DNA of 64,000 nucleotides, taken from the NCBI RefSeq assembly GCF_003143935.1, contig NZ_QFRX01000001.1, forward strand, positions 4,320,228-4,384,227. Reading direction: 5' to 3'. The first letter of the stretch is position 1; each line of letters begins with the position of its first letter. The notes beneath the pieces are model-generated. The model ran no database searches. It was not told where the DNA came from and saw nothing but the letters and a program-made list of their open reading frames with translations. The stretch comes from Streptomyces sp. Act143. Lineage in GTDB: Bacteria > Actinomycetota > Actinomycetes > Streptomycetales > Streptomycetaceae. Of the stretch, positions 35,272 through 43,632 are shown in pieces. Both the position numbers and the translations under genes were made by a program.

Positions 35272-36066
35272 TCAGCCCTCCTTGCGGGCGACCGCGAAGA
35301 TGCGGCGGAACGGGAACGGGGTGCCGTGCGGCCCCGCCGGATAGGCATCCCGCAGAGCGGCGCGATAGGCGCTCAGGAACGTCTCGCGGGCGGCCGGGTC
35401 GTCGGCGAGGGCGGTGAGGACGGGCCGCAGTCCCGTGCCCTTCACCCAGTCGAGCACCGGGTCCTCGCCGGTGAGGAGGTGGATGTACGTCGTCTCCCAG
35501 ACGTCGGCGGTGCAGCCGAGGGCGGTGAGGTGGACGAGGTAGGCCTCGGGGGTGAGGACGGCGTCGTCGTGGCGCAGGGCGACGGGGAGGCCGGCGGCCT
35601 CGGCGAGTTCGCGCATCAGGCGGTGGCTGGGGGCGTCGAAGTTGCCGGGCACCTGGAAGGCGAAGGTGCCGCCGGGCGCGAGGGCCCCGATCCACTCCGC
35701 GAAGCGCTCCACGTGCCCGGGGACCCATTGCAGCGTGGCGTTGCTGATGATGAGGTCGTACGTCCCCGTGGGCGCCCAGGTGCGGACGTCCGCGTGGGCG
35801 AAGTCGAGGCGACCGCCGCCCGGGGTGGGGCCGGCGTGCTCGGTGTGGGCCTTGTCGAGCATCTCGGGCGAGTTGTCGTAGCCGGTGATGCGGGCGGTGG
35901 GCCAGCGGTCGGCGAGGAGGGCGGTGACGTTGCCGGGCCCGCAGCCGAGGTCGGCGACCCGGGCCGGGGCCGACGGCGGGTCGGGGACGCGGGCGAGGAG
36001 GTCGGCGAAGGGGCGGGCGCGGTGGTCGGCGTGGCGGAGGTACTGGGCGGGGTCCCAAGTCGTCAT
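35272..36066 (-). CDS. tam: Trans-aconitate 2-methyltransferase
   Basis: This 264-residue SAM-dependent methyltransferase methylates trans-aconitate, a spontaneous isomer of cis-aconitate that inhibits aconitase. The start MTTWDPAQYLRHADHRARPF is the Tam signature. The SAM loop is VADLGCGPGNVT, followed by GYDNSPEML and the ISNATLQWVPGH motif. It is divergent from a MarR-type gene; in S. coelicolor that regulator, TamR, controls tam under oxidative stress and responds to citrate and aconitates. ATG 36066 and an in-frame ATG at 36075 are both possible. Confidence 0.92.
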   Translation of the reverse strand: MTTWDPAQYLRHADHRARPFADLLARVPDPPSAPARVADLGCGPGNVTALLADRWPTARITGYDNSPEMLDKAHTEHAGPTPGGGRLDFAHADVRTWAPTGTYDLIISNATLQWVPGHVERFAEWIGALAPGGTFAFQVPGNFDAPSHRLMRELAEAAGLPVALRHDDAVLTPEAYLVHLTALGCTADVWETTYIHLLTGEDPVLDWVKGTGLRPVLTALADDPAARETFLSAYRAALRDAYPAGPHGTPFPFRRIFAVARKEG

Positions 36067-36088
36067 GAGATCCACTGTCCCCCGCGAT

Positions 36089-36123
36089 ATCTCTCGACGT
36101 CAAGAGACTCGACATCAAGAGAC
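36089..36123. promoter_or_regulatory. TamR-type operator between tam and tamR
   Basis: TCTCTCGACGTCAAGAGA at 36090-36107 is an 18-bp near-perfect palindrome (one mismatched pair). A related copy, GACTCGACATCAAGAGAC, follows at 36106-36123, and the segment tcgacNtcaagagac is thus directly repeated at a 16-base step. The position between the divergent starts fits a shared repressor site. Confidence 0.75.
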
Positions 36124-36155
36124 TTCACATCGACACAACCACTACACTGATCGTC

Positions 36156-36653
36156 ATGGAGGACGAGGTCGATCGACTGGTCGCTGCGTGGCGCCGGGAG
36201 CGCCCGGACCTCGACGTGGAACCGCTCGAGGTGCTCAGCCGGGTGAGCAGACTGGCCCGGCACCTGGATCGCGCACGCCGTCTTGCCTTCTCCGAGCACA
36301 GCCTGGAGCCGTGGGAGTTCGACGTCCTGACGGCGCTCAGGCGCGCGGGCACGCCGTATCAGCTCTCCCCGGGACAGCTGCTGACGCAGACCCTGGTGAC
36401 GTCCGGGACGATGACCAACCGCATCGACCGGCTCGCGAAGAAGGGCCTGGTGGAGCGGCTGCCGGACCCCTCGGACCGGCGCGGCGTCCTGGTCCGGCTG
36501 ACCGACGAGGGCCGGGACCGCGCGGACCAGGCCCTGGCCGGACTGCTCGACCAGGAGCGGGCGATCCTCGCGGAGCTCTCGCGCGCCCAGCGGGGCGAAC
36601 TGGCGGGCCTGCTGCGCCAGTTGACCGCCCCGTTCGACAACATCCCCGGCTGA
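36156..36653 (+). CDS. tamR: MarR family regulator TamR
   Basis: This 165-residue winged-helix repressor belongs to the UrtR/TamR branch, which has an extra N-terminal helix (DEVDRLVAAWRRERPDLDVEPLEVLSRV, in part). The recognition region is LLTQTLVTSGTMTNRIDRLAKKGLVERLPDPSDRRG. It is divergent from tam with the palindromic site between them, the arrangement described for S. coelicolor TamR. The ATG at 36156 begins MEDEVDRL. Confidence 0.9.
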   Translation: MEDEVDRLVAAWRRERPDLDVEPLEVLSRVSRLARHLDRARRLAFSEHSLEPWEFDVLTALRRAGTPYQLSPGQLLTQTLVTSGTMTNRIDRLAKKGLVERLPDPSDRRGVLVRLTDEGRDRADQALAGLLDQERAILAELSRAQRGELAGLLRQLTAPFDNIPG

Positions 36654-36666
36654 GGAAGCACGCCCT

Positions 36667-37440
36667 TCAGGCGGTGTGCGTCTCCTCCGCCCGGATGCGT
36701 CCGGACGGCTCCAGGTCCACCGGCCCGACACCGGCCCGGCGGGCGAGCGCGACGGCCGCGAGGGTGGAGTGCACGCCCAGCTTGCCGAGGACGTTCTGCA
36801 TATGGGTGCGCACGGTGTGCGGGGACAGGAACAGCCGCTCGGCCACGGCCTTGCGCCCCAGCCCGGCGACCATGCAGCGCAGCACTTCCCGCTCCCGCGG
36901 CGTGAGCGACTCCACCAGCCGCTCGCTCTCGGTGCGGTGCTTGCGCGCGGCGGTCAGCTCCCGCAGCACCCCGGTGAGCAGGGCGGGCGGCAGATGGGTC
37001 TCGTCGCGCAGCACCCCGCGTATGACGGTCAGCAGCCGGGACAGCGAACAGTCCTTGGCCACCCAGCCGGACGCACCGGCCTGAAGGGCGAGCGCGGCGC
37101 GCCGCGGATCGTCCTTCTCGGCGAGTACGACGATCCGGACGCCGGGCTGTGCGGAACGCACCCCGGCCACCAGTGATATGCCGTCGACGAGACCGTCCTC
37201 GCCCGCCTCCTGGACGGGCACGGCGGGCCGGATGCCCTGGACGTTGCCGCCCAGGTCCGCGTCGACGAGCAGTACGTCGAAACGGCGCCCCTCGGCCGCC
37301 GCCCGATCCAGACTGCGCAGCGCGGCGGGACCGCTGCCGGCCGCGGAGACGTCGACGTCGGGCTCGGCCGCCAGAGCGGCGGCGAGCGACTCGGCGAAGA
37401 TGCGGTGGTCGTCGACGACCAGGACTCGGATGCGAACCAC
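36667..37440 (-). CDS. NarL/LuxR-type response regulator
   Basis: This 257-residue protein has a receiver domain with acidic pocket VVDDHR at the start and phospho-acceptor aspartate in DVLLVDADLGG. It ends with a LuxR-type helix-turn-helix (LTPREREVLRCMVAGLGRKAVAERLFLSPHTVRTH). An insertion (VQGIRPAVPVQEAGEDGLV) lengthens the receiver relative to typical NarL proteins. No kinase gene is adjacent. The GTG at 37440 follows AAGGGGG. Confidence 0.9.
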   Translation of the reverse strand: MVRIRVLVVDDHRIFAESLAAALAAEPDVDVSAAGSGPAALRSLDRAAAEGRRFDVLLVDADLGGNVQGIRPAVPVQEAGEDGLVDGISLVAGVRSAQPGVRIVVLAEKDDPRRAALALQAGASGWVAKDCSLSRLLTVIRGVLRDETHLPPALLTGVLRELTAARKHRTESERLVESLTPREREVLRCMVAGLGRKAVAERLFLSPHTVRTHMQNVLGKLGVHSTLAAVALARRAGVGPVDLEPSGRIRAEETHTA

Positions 37441-37604
37441 GAAACCCCCTTCCCCAAGCTCCTGAAGAGCAGGGGATACCCCAGCGTCGGGAGACGGAAG
37501 ACCAGGCGCAGGTACGACGCCCGAAGCGCGATGGCGCTGCGCACGGCCGCCGCCGTGCCCGAACTGCTACCCCCACTTCGGGTGTCGTACCCGACTGTCT
37601 CGCC

Positions 37605-37645
37605 CCCTGATGAGCACCGGCCCCCACCGGTGCTGTTCATCAGGG
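37605..37645. promoter_or_regulatory. Hairpin-forming inverted repeat in a divergent promoter region
   Basis: CCCTGATGA pairs with TCATCAGGG, and the inner GCACCGG pairs with CCGGTGC, leaving a three-base bulge TGT. It lies between the divergent response-regulator and acetyltransferase genes, so it is not an obvious terminator. Confidence 0.5.
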
Positions 37646-37714
37646 TACGGCCGGGGGGCAGGAGCGGAAGGTAATTTGCAGAACTGGCTGTCCAGCGCGT
37701 TTATGGTGAGCCGC

Positions 37715-38158
37715 ATGTTTCGTATGGAGACAGAAGTCGACAGAGACCGGCGCGATCTGCTGCGAACCCGGCTGCGGGACACCAACACCGCGGCCTCCCC
37801 CGTGCTGCGCGCGCTGCGCGGAACCCCGGGTGAACGGGAACTTCCGCTCCACGTCTGGGTGTTGGACGCGTCGGGGGAACTCGCCGGCGGACTGGTGGGC
37901 CACACCTGGACGAGCTGGCTCCATGTGACGTACCTGTGGGTCGACGAGCGCCACCGGGGGGCGGGTCTGGGTTCGCGGTTGCTCACGGAAGCGGAGCGGG
38001 TCGCGCGCGAGGAGCGGGGGTGTTCGGCGTCCCGGGTGGAGACCTGGGACTTCCAGGCGCCGGACTTCTACCGGAAGCAGGGCTACGACGTGGTGTGCGT
38101 GATCCCTGACTATCCGCCGGGGATCACGGAGTTCACGCTGACCAAGCGGTGGGGCTAG
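37715..38158 (+). CDS. GNAT family N-acetyltransferase
   Basis: This protein of about 147 residues has the GNAT core: LPLHVWVLDASGELAGGLVG, then YLWVDERHRGAGLGSRLLTEAE with the acetyl-CoA loop, and VETWDFQAPDFYRKQGYDVVCVIPDYP. It resembles small-molecule or antibiotic acetyltransferases of unknown substrate. In-frame ATGs at 37703, 37715 and 37724 compete; 37715 is preferred for the GGTGAG five bases before it. Confidence 0.85.
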   Translation: MFRMETEVDRDRRDLLRTRLRDTNTAASPVLRALRGTPGERELPLHVWVLDASGELAGGLVGHTWTSWLHVTYLWVDERHRGAGLGSRLLTEAERVAREERGCSASRVETWDFQAPDFYRKQGYDVVCVIPDYPPGITEFTLTKRWG

Positions 38159-38184
38159 CCCCGCGCTCCACGGGGAGCGCGGGG
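38159..38184. terminator. Bidirectional terminator between the GNAT gene and galK
   Basis: This is a perfect 11-bp inverted repeat, CCCCGCGCTCC and GGAGCGCGGGG, with a 4-base loop, directly after the plus-strand stop and 15 bases from the galK stop. Confidence 0.85.
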
Positions 38185-38198
38185 CCGGTGCGGGGTAC

Positions 38199-39353
38199 TC
38201 AGGCGAGCCTGCGCGCCCCCGGCGACGGGACCGCCTCGAACACGCGCGGGGCCGTGAAGCCCGCCGTGGCGAAGGCCTCCTCGACCGCCTTGGTGACGGT
38301 GTCCACGTCGGCCACGTCCGCCAGGACGATCGCCGAGCCGCCGAAGCCGCCGCCGGTCATCCGGGAGCCCAGGGCGCCCGCCTTCATCGCCGTGTCGACG
38401 ACGAGGTCCAGCTCGGGGCAGGAGATGCGGAAGTCGTCGCGCAGGGAGGCGTGCCCGGCCACCAGGACCGGGCCGATGCCGCGGGTGTCGCCCGCCTCCA
38501 GCAGGGCGACGACCTTCTCCACCCGCTCGTCCTCGGTGACGACGTGCCGGACCAGGCGGACCGCCTCCTCGTCGTCACCCAGGCGTTCGAGGGCCGCGTC
38601 CAGGTCGGCGTAGGGGATGTCCCGCAGCGCGTCCACGCCCAGCAGGGCCGCGCCCCGCTCGCAGCCGGCCCGGCGCTTGCCGTATTCGCCCTCGCTGTGG
38701 GAGTGCTTGACCTGGGTGTCGACGACCAGCAGCCGCATGCCCTCGGCCGCCAGGTCGAAGGGGATCTGCTTCTGCGACAGGTCGCGGGTGTCGAGGAACA
38801 GCGCGTGGCCGTCCTCGCAGCACGCCGACGCCGTCTGGTCCATGATGCCGGTGGGGGCACCGACGTAGACGTTCTCGGCGCGCTGGCACAGGCGGGCCAA
38901 CTGCCAGCGCTGCAGGCCCAGTTCGTACAGGTCGTTGAGGGCCAGGGCCACCACGACCTCCAGCGCCGCCGAGGACGACAGGCCCGCGCCCGACGGGACG
39001 GTGGAGGTGAGGTGGACGTCGGCGCCGGTCACCGCGTGGCCGGCCTCCCGCAGCGCCCAGACGACGCCCGCCGGGTACGCCGTCCAGGCGCGGTCCGACT
39101 CCGGGGCGAGGTCGTCCAGGCGCAGCTCCACGACGCCGCCCTCGACGTCCGCCGAGTGCAGGCGCAGGACACCGTCCGTGCGCCGGGACACCGCGGCGAC
39201 CGCGGTGTGCGGCAGCGCGAAGGGCATCACGAAGCCGTCGTTGTAGTCGGTGTGCTCACCGATGAGGTTGACGCGCCCCGGCGCCGACCAGACACCCTCG
39301 GGCTCGGCGCCGTAGAGCTCCACGAAACCGGCCCGCACCTGCTGTGCCTGCAC
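38199..39353 (-). CDS. galK: Galactokinase
   Basis: This 384-residue GHMP kinase phosphorylates galactose at C1, the first step of the Leloir pathway. Signatures are SAPGRVNLIGEHTDYNDG near the start, the ATP loop VPSGAGLSSSAALE and the C-terminal LGSRMTGGGFGGSAIVL. The GTG start shares one base with the galE stop (TAGTG), so translation is coupled. It is last in the galT-galE-galK operon. Confidence 0.97.
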   Translation of the reverse strand: MQAQQVRAGFVELYGAEPEGVWSAPGRVNLIGEHTDYNDGFVMPFALPHTAVAAVSRRTDGVLRLHSADVEGGVVELRLDDLAPESDRAWTAYPAGVVWALREAGHAVTGADVHLTSTVPSGAGLSSSAALEVVVALALNDLYELGLQRWQLARLCQRAENVYVGAPTGIMDQTASACCEDGHALFLDTRDLSQKQIPFDLAAEGMRLLVVDTQVKHSHSEGEYGKRRAGCERGAALLGVDALRDIPYADLDAALERLGDDEEAVRLVRHVVTEDERVEKVVALLEAGDTRGIGPVLVAGHASLRDDFRISCPELDLVVDTAMKAGALGSRMTGGGFGGSAIVLADVADVDTVTKAVEEAFATAGFTAPRVFEAVPSPGARRLA

Positions 39354-40321
39354 TACTGCTCCCTAGAGATGTTCTGCGCGAACTCCCACGCGTCCGCGAC
39401 GATCCCCGCGAGGTCCGCGCGGGTCGGGTTCCAGCCCAGCTTCTCGCGGGCCGTGGCGGCCGAGGCCACCAGGGTCGCCGGGTCGCCGCCGCGGCGGGGG
39501 GCCACGACCTCCGGGACCGGGTGGCCGGTGACCTGGCGGACGGTCTCGATGACCTGCCGGACGGAGAAGCCCTCGCCGTTGCCGAGGTTGCAGATCAGGT
39601 GCTCGCCGGGGGTGGCGGCCTCGACGGCGAGCAGATGGGCCTCGGCCAGGTCGGCGACGTGGATGTAGTCGCGGATGCAGGTGCCGTCCGGCGTCGGGTA
39701 GTCCTCGCCGAAGACGGAGATGGCGTCCCGCTTGCCCTGGGCGACCTGGAGGACCAGCGGGATGAGGTGCGACTCGGGGTCGTGCCGCTCGCCGTACGCG
39801 CCGTACGCGCCCGCGACGTTGAAGTAGCGCAGGGAGACCGCGCCCAGGCCGTGGGCCGCCGCCTCGCCGGTGATCATGTGGTCGACGGCGAGCTTGGAGG
39901 CGCCGTAGGGGTTGGTCGGCTTCGTCGGGGCGGTCTCGACGATCGGGACCTGCTCGGGCTCGCCGTAGGTGGCGGCCGTGGAGGAGAAGACGAGCTTGCG
40001 CACGCCCGCCTCGCGCATCGCGCCGAGCAGCGCCATGGTGCCGGCGACGTTGTTGTCCCAGTACTTCTCGGGCTTCACGACCGACTCGCCGACCTGGGAG
40101 AAGGCGGCGAAGTGCAGCACGCCGTCGAAGGAGGCGTCGAGCCACTTGGCGGCGTCGCGGATGTCGCCCTCGATGAAGGCCGCGCCCGCGGGGACACCCT
40201 CGCGGAAGCCGGTGGAGAGGTTGTCGAGGACGACGACCTCGTGGCCCGCCTCCAGCAGGTGCTGGGCGACCACGCTGCCGACGTAACCCGCGCCACCCGT
40301 CACCAGGTACTTACCGCTCAT
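39353..40321 (-). CDS. galE: UDP-glucose 4-epimerase
   Basis: This 322-residue extended SDR enzyme interconverts UDP-galactose and UDP-glucose with bound NAD. The dinucleotide loop is VTGGAGYVGS, the catalytic Ser is in SSTAATYG and the Tyr/Lys pair in NPYGASK. The substrate region GDNYPTPDGTCIRDYIHV is seen here as EDYPTPDGTCIRDYIHV. It overlaps galT by four bases (40318-40321) and abuts galK. Confidence 0.97.
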   Translation of the reverse strand: MSGKYLVTGGAGYVGSVVAQHLLEAGHEVVVLDNLSTGFREGVPAGAAFIEGDIRDAAKWLDASFDGVLHFAAFSQVGESVVKPEKYWDNNVAGTMALLGAMREAGVRKLVFSSTAATYGEPEQVPIVETAPTKPTNPYGASKLAVDHMITGEAAAHGLGAVSLRYFNVAGAYGAYGERHDPESHLIPLVLQVAQGKRDAISVFGEDYPTPDGTCIRDYIHVADLAEAHLLAVEAATPGEHLICNLGNGEGFSVRQVIETVRQVTGHPVPEVVAPRRGGDPATLVASAATAREKLGWNPTRADLAGIVADAWEFAQNISREQ

Positions 40322-41379
40322 GAACTCGCTACCTCTCGCAGTCGCTCGGCCGCGGCCTCCGGCCGGATGTCGTTGATGAACACGCTCATGCCGGACTCGG
40401 AACCCGCGAGGAACTTCAGCTTGCCGGAGGTGCGGCGGATGGTGAAAAGCTCGAGGTGGAGCGCGAAGTCGTCACGGCTGACGCCTTCGAACTCCTCCAG
40501 CTGGCCGAACGGCGCCTGGTGCCAGGCGGCGATGTACGGCGTCGCCGGTTCGCCCTCGCCGAAGATCCGGTCGAAGCGCCTCAAGAGTTCCAGATAAACC
40601 TTGGGGAACTCTGAGCGCGCGTCCTCGTCGAGCCCGAGGAGGTCCGGGACCCGGCGCTTCGGGTACAGGTGGACCTCGTAGGGCCAGTGCGCGGCGTACG
40701 GCACGAACGCGACCCAGTGTTCACTCTCCAGGACGACCCGCTCACCGGCGAGTTCGGTCTCCAGCACACTGTCGAAGAGGTTCTCGCCGCCGGTGGCCTC
40801 CTTGTGCTGGGCCACCTGGCGCAGCATCAGGGCGGTGCGGGGCGTGGTGAACGGGTACGCGTAGATCTGCCCGTGCGGGTGTCCGAGGGTCACACCGATC
40901 TCGGCCCCGCGGTTCTCGAAGCAGAACACCTGCTCAACGGAGGGCAGATGCGACAGCTCCGACGTCCGGTCCGTCCACGCCTCCAGGACCAGACGCGCCT
41001 GCTCCTCCGTGAGGTCGGCGAAGGACGCGTTGTGGTCCGAGGTGAAGCAGACGACCTCGCAGCGCCCGGAGTCACCGGCCAGGGAGGGGAAACGATTCTC
41101 GAAGACGACGACGTCGTACGACGAGTCCGGGATCTCGCTGAGACGGTCGCCCTGGGACGGGCACAGGGGGCATTCGTCGGCCGGCGGGTGGTAGGTGCGG
41201 CCCTGCCGGTGCGAGGCGATGGCCACCGAGTCGCCGAGCAGCGGGTCGCGGCGGATCTCGGAGGTGGTGACGGTCCGCTCCAGCGGGCGGCGGTCGACCG
41301 CGTCCCGCACGGCGTCGTCACGCAGGTCGTAGTAGATGAGCTCGCGACCGTCGGCCAGCCGGGTCGAGGTCTTCTTCAC
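40318..41379 (-). CDS. galT: Galactose-1-phosphate uridylyltransferase
   Basis: This 353-residue HIT-superfamily enzyme exchanges UMP between UDP-glucose and galactose-1-phosphate. The zinc-site cysteines appear in ECPLCPS, the active-site motif is GHPHGQIYAYP, and SEHWVAFVPYAAHWPYEVHLYP is typical. It is first in the gal operon and divergent from the symporter frame. The product begins MKKTSTRLADGRELIYY. Confidence 0.97.
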   Translation of the reverse strand: MKKTSTRLADGRELIYYDLRDDAVRDAVDRRPLERTVTTSEIRRDPLLGDSVAIASHRQGRTYHPPADECPLCPSQGDRLSEIPDSSYDVVVFENRFPSLAGDSGRCEVVCFTSDHNASFADLTEEQARLVLEAWTDRTSELSHLPSVEQVFCFENRGAEIGVTLGHPHGQIYAYPFTTPRTALMLRQVAQHKEATGGENLFDSVLETELAGERVVLESEHWVAFVPYAAHWPYEVHLYPKRRVPDLLGLDEDARSEFPKVYLELLRRFDRIFGEGEPATPYIAAWHQAPFGQLEEFEGVSRDDFALHLELFTIRRTSGKLKFLAGSESGMSVFINDIRPEAAAERLREVASS

Positions 41380-41543
41380 CGCCGGACTCCTTCACTCAAA
41401 CAGAACTAAACACAAGTAACCATAACTCGACAGGGACGTCAACATCACAATCAAACAAAGAGCATCAACAGAAGTGTTCAATTACTGAACGCGGAGGCGT
41501 AGGTTCCGCTCTGGATCAGTTCACGCAACGAAGCGAGTAATCC
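41380..41543. promoter_or_regulatory. Divergent gal / symporter control region with hexamer repeats
   Basis: This region is markedly AT-rich for the window. On the minus strand adjacent hexamers TTTGAT and TGTGAT (41444-41455) and a nearby GTTGAT (41464-41469) resemble the hexamer repeats I recall from the galP1 operator of S. lividans/S. coelicolor. On the plus side an inverted repeat GTTCA-ATTAC-TGAAC lies at 41476-41490. Galactose induction of both arms is plausible. Confidence 0.6.
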
Positions 41544-43232
41544 ATGCAGACCCCCACACAAGCGACATACATGGCCGCCGAGCTACGTCTCCCCACGAAC
41601 TGGCTCGACTACACGATCCTCGCCATCTACTTCGTCGTGGTCCTGGGCATCGGCTTCGCCGCCCGCAGATCGGTGAAGACCAGCCTCGACTTCTTCCTCT
41701 CGGGCCGCTCCCTGCCCGCCTGGATCACCGGCCTGGCCTTCATCTCGGCCAACCTGGCCGCCACCGAGATCCTGGGCATGGCCGCCAACAGCGCCCAGTA
41801 CGGCGCGTACACCGTGCACTGGTACTGGATCGGCGCCATCCCCGCCATGGTCTTCCTGGGCCTGGTGATGATGCCCTTCTACTACGGCAGCAAGGTCCGC
41901 TCGGTCCCCGAGATGCTGCTGCTGCGCTTCGACAAATGGGCGCACCTGCTCAGTTCGGCCCTGTTCGCCTTCGCCGCGATCCTGATCGCCGGTGTGAACC
42001 TCTACGCGCTCGCGATCGTCGTCGAGGCGCTGCTGGGCTGGCCGCAGTGGGTGGCCATCGTGGTCGCCGGCGCGTTCGTGCTGGCGTACATCACCCTCGG
42101 CGGTCTGTCCTCCGCGATCTACAACGAGGTGCTGCAGTTCTTCGTGATCCTCGCGGCCCTCATCCCGATCGTGGTCCTCGGCCTGAAGAAGGTCGGCGGC
42201 TGAGACGGCCTGACCGACAAGCTCACCGCGCAGCACGGCGCCGACTTCACCACCGCCTGGGGCGGCACGGGCATCGGCAGCGCGAACCCGCTGGGCGCGA
42301 ACTGGCTGACGATCGTGCTCGGCCTGGGCTTCGTGCTGAGCTTCGGCTACTGGACGACGAACTTCGCCGAGGTCCAGCGCGCCCTGTCGGCCAAGAACCT
42401 GTCCGCGGCCCAGCGCACCCCGCTGATCGCCGCGTTCCCGAAGATCTTCATCGTCTTCCTGGTGATGATCCCGGGCCTGACGGCCGCCGCCCTCATCCCC
42501 GGCTTCGGCACCGACAAGTCGGGCTACCAGTACAACGACGCCATCCCCTACCTGATGGAACAGCTGCTGCCGAACGGCGTGCTGGGCATCGCGGTCACCG
42601 GTCTGCTGGCGGCCTTCATGGCGGGCATGGCGGCCAACGTGTCGTCCTTCAACACGGTGTTCACCAACGACATCTGGGCGCGGTACGCGGTCAAGGGCCG
42701 TGAGGACGATTACTACGTGCGCTTCGGCCGCCTGATCACGGTGATCGGCGTGTGCGCGTCGGTGGGCACGGCGTTCCTCGCCTCCTCCTTCTCCAACATC
42801 ATGAGCTACCTCCAGACGCTGTTCTCCTTCTTCAACGTGCCGATGTTCGTGGTCTTCATCGTCGGCATGTTCTGGAAGCGGGCGTCGGTGAAGTCGGGCT
42901 TCTGGGGTCTGCTGGCGGGCACGGTCGCGGCGATGCTCAACTACTTCTGGATCTACAAGCAGGGCATCATCGACATCCCCTCCGACCAGGGCGCCAACTT
43001 CGTCTCCGCGATCGTCGGCTTCGTCGCCGGCGCGGTGGTGATGGTCGCGGTGTCGCTGTTCACCAAGCCCAAGCCGGTCGAGGAACTCCAGGGCCTGGTC
43101 TACGGCACCCGCTCCCCCGGCATGTCCGAGGCCCCCGCCGAGGGCGACGACGCCTGGTACCGCAAGCCGGCCCTGCTGGGCTGGGGCGCGATCGTGCTGG
43201 CCGCCGCCTGCTACATCCCGTTCTCGTTCTGA
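41544..43232 (+). pseudogene. Sodium:solute symporter (galactose/glucose type) broken by an in-frame TGA
   Basis: One reading frame of 562 codons encodes an SGLT-like symporter except for TGA at 42201-42203. Before it are 219 codons ending VLGLKKVGG; after it the same frame continues DGLTDKLTAQHG through NEVLQ-type downstream regions (LGFVLSFGYWTTNFAEVQRALSAKN, MAANVSSFNTVFTNDIW) to 43232 without further damage. The position normally suits Trp, so TGG to TGA is the likely change. Either the gene was recently inactivated, the base is an error, or the stop is read through. A restart exists at GTG 42315 but would give a useless half transporter. Divergence from galT suggests a galactose permease. 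No selenocysteine element is visible. Confidence 0.85.
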
Positions 43233-43253
43233 GCGCGGAAGGATCGAGGAACC

Positions 43254-43586
43254 ATGTCTGAGTACCACGGATACTCCGAGGACGACGTCCAGCGCGAAGT
43301 CACCGAGCTGCAGGCCAAGTCGGCCACCGCCGCCCGCATCTTCGACCTGCGCCGCATCATCGGCGGCCTGTTCGTCCTCTACGGCGTCATCGTCACGATC
43401 GCCGGCATCAACCCCTCCGACGCCACCCTCGACAAGGCCGAGGGCGTCAACATCAACCTCTGGACCGGCCTCGGGATGCTGCTCCTCGGCATCTTCTTCC
43501 TGGCCTGGCTGAAGCTGCGGCCGACGCCGCCGCCGGTGCCGGAGGCCGTCCCCGAGGACGCGCCCGGCGACAGGCCGGGCGCGTAG
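43254..43586 (+). CDS. Small membrane protein paired with the symporter
   Basis: This 110-residue protein starts with a charged helix (SEDDVQREVTELQAKSATAARIFDLRR), then two membrane helices (IIGGLFVLYGVIVTIAGI and INLWTGLGMLLLGIFFLAWL) and a Pro-rich acidic tail. It follows the symporter frame by 21 bases with a GGAAGGA-type ribosome-binding site and is presumably an accessory subunit, as seen beside other SSS transporters. Its own frame is intact although the transporter frame is broken. Confidence 0.82.
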   Translation: MSEYHGYSEDDVQREVTELQAKSATAARIFDLRRIIGGLFVLYGVIVTIAGINPSDATLDKAEGVNINLWTGLGMLLLGIFFLAWLKLRPTPPPVPEAVPEDAPGDRPGA

Positions 43587-43598
43587 CCCTCGTTCCGG

Positions 43599-43632
43599 GC
43601 GGGGCCGGGGTCTTCTAGGACCCCGGCCCCGC
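43599..43632. terminator. Bidirectional terminator overlapping a stop codon
   Basis: This is a perfect 14-bp inverted repeat (43599-43612 and 43619-43632) with a six-base loop TTCTAG. The loop contains the stop codon of the minus-strand regulator ending at 43615. Confidence 0.88.

Noticed and set aside
42201..42203. TGA as a selenocysteine codon
   Set aside because: Sodium symporters are not selenoproteins and no SECIS-like hairpin or selenium genes are seen; a Trp-to-stop change explains it better.
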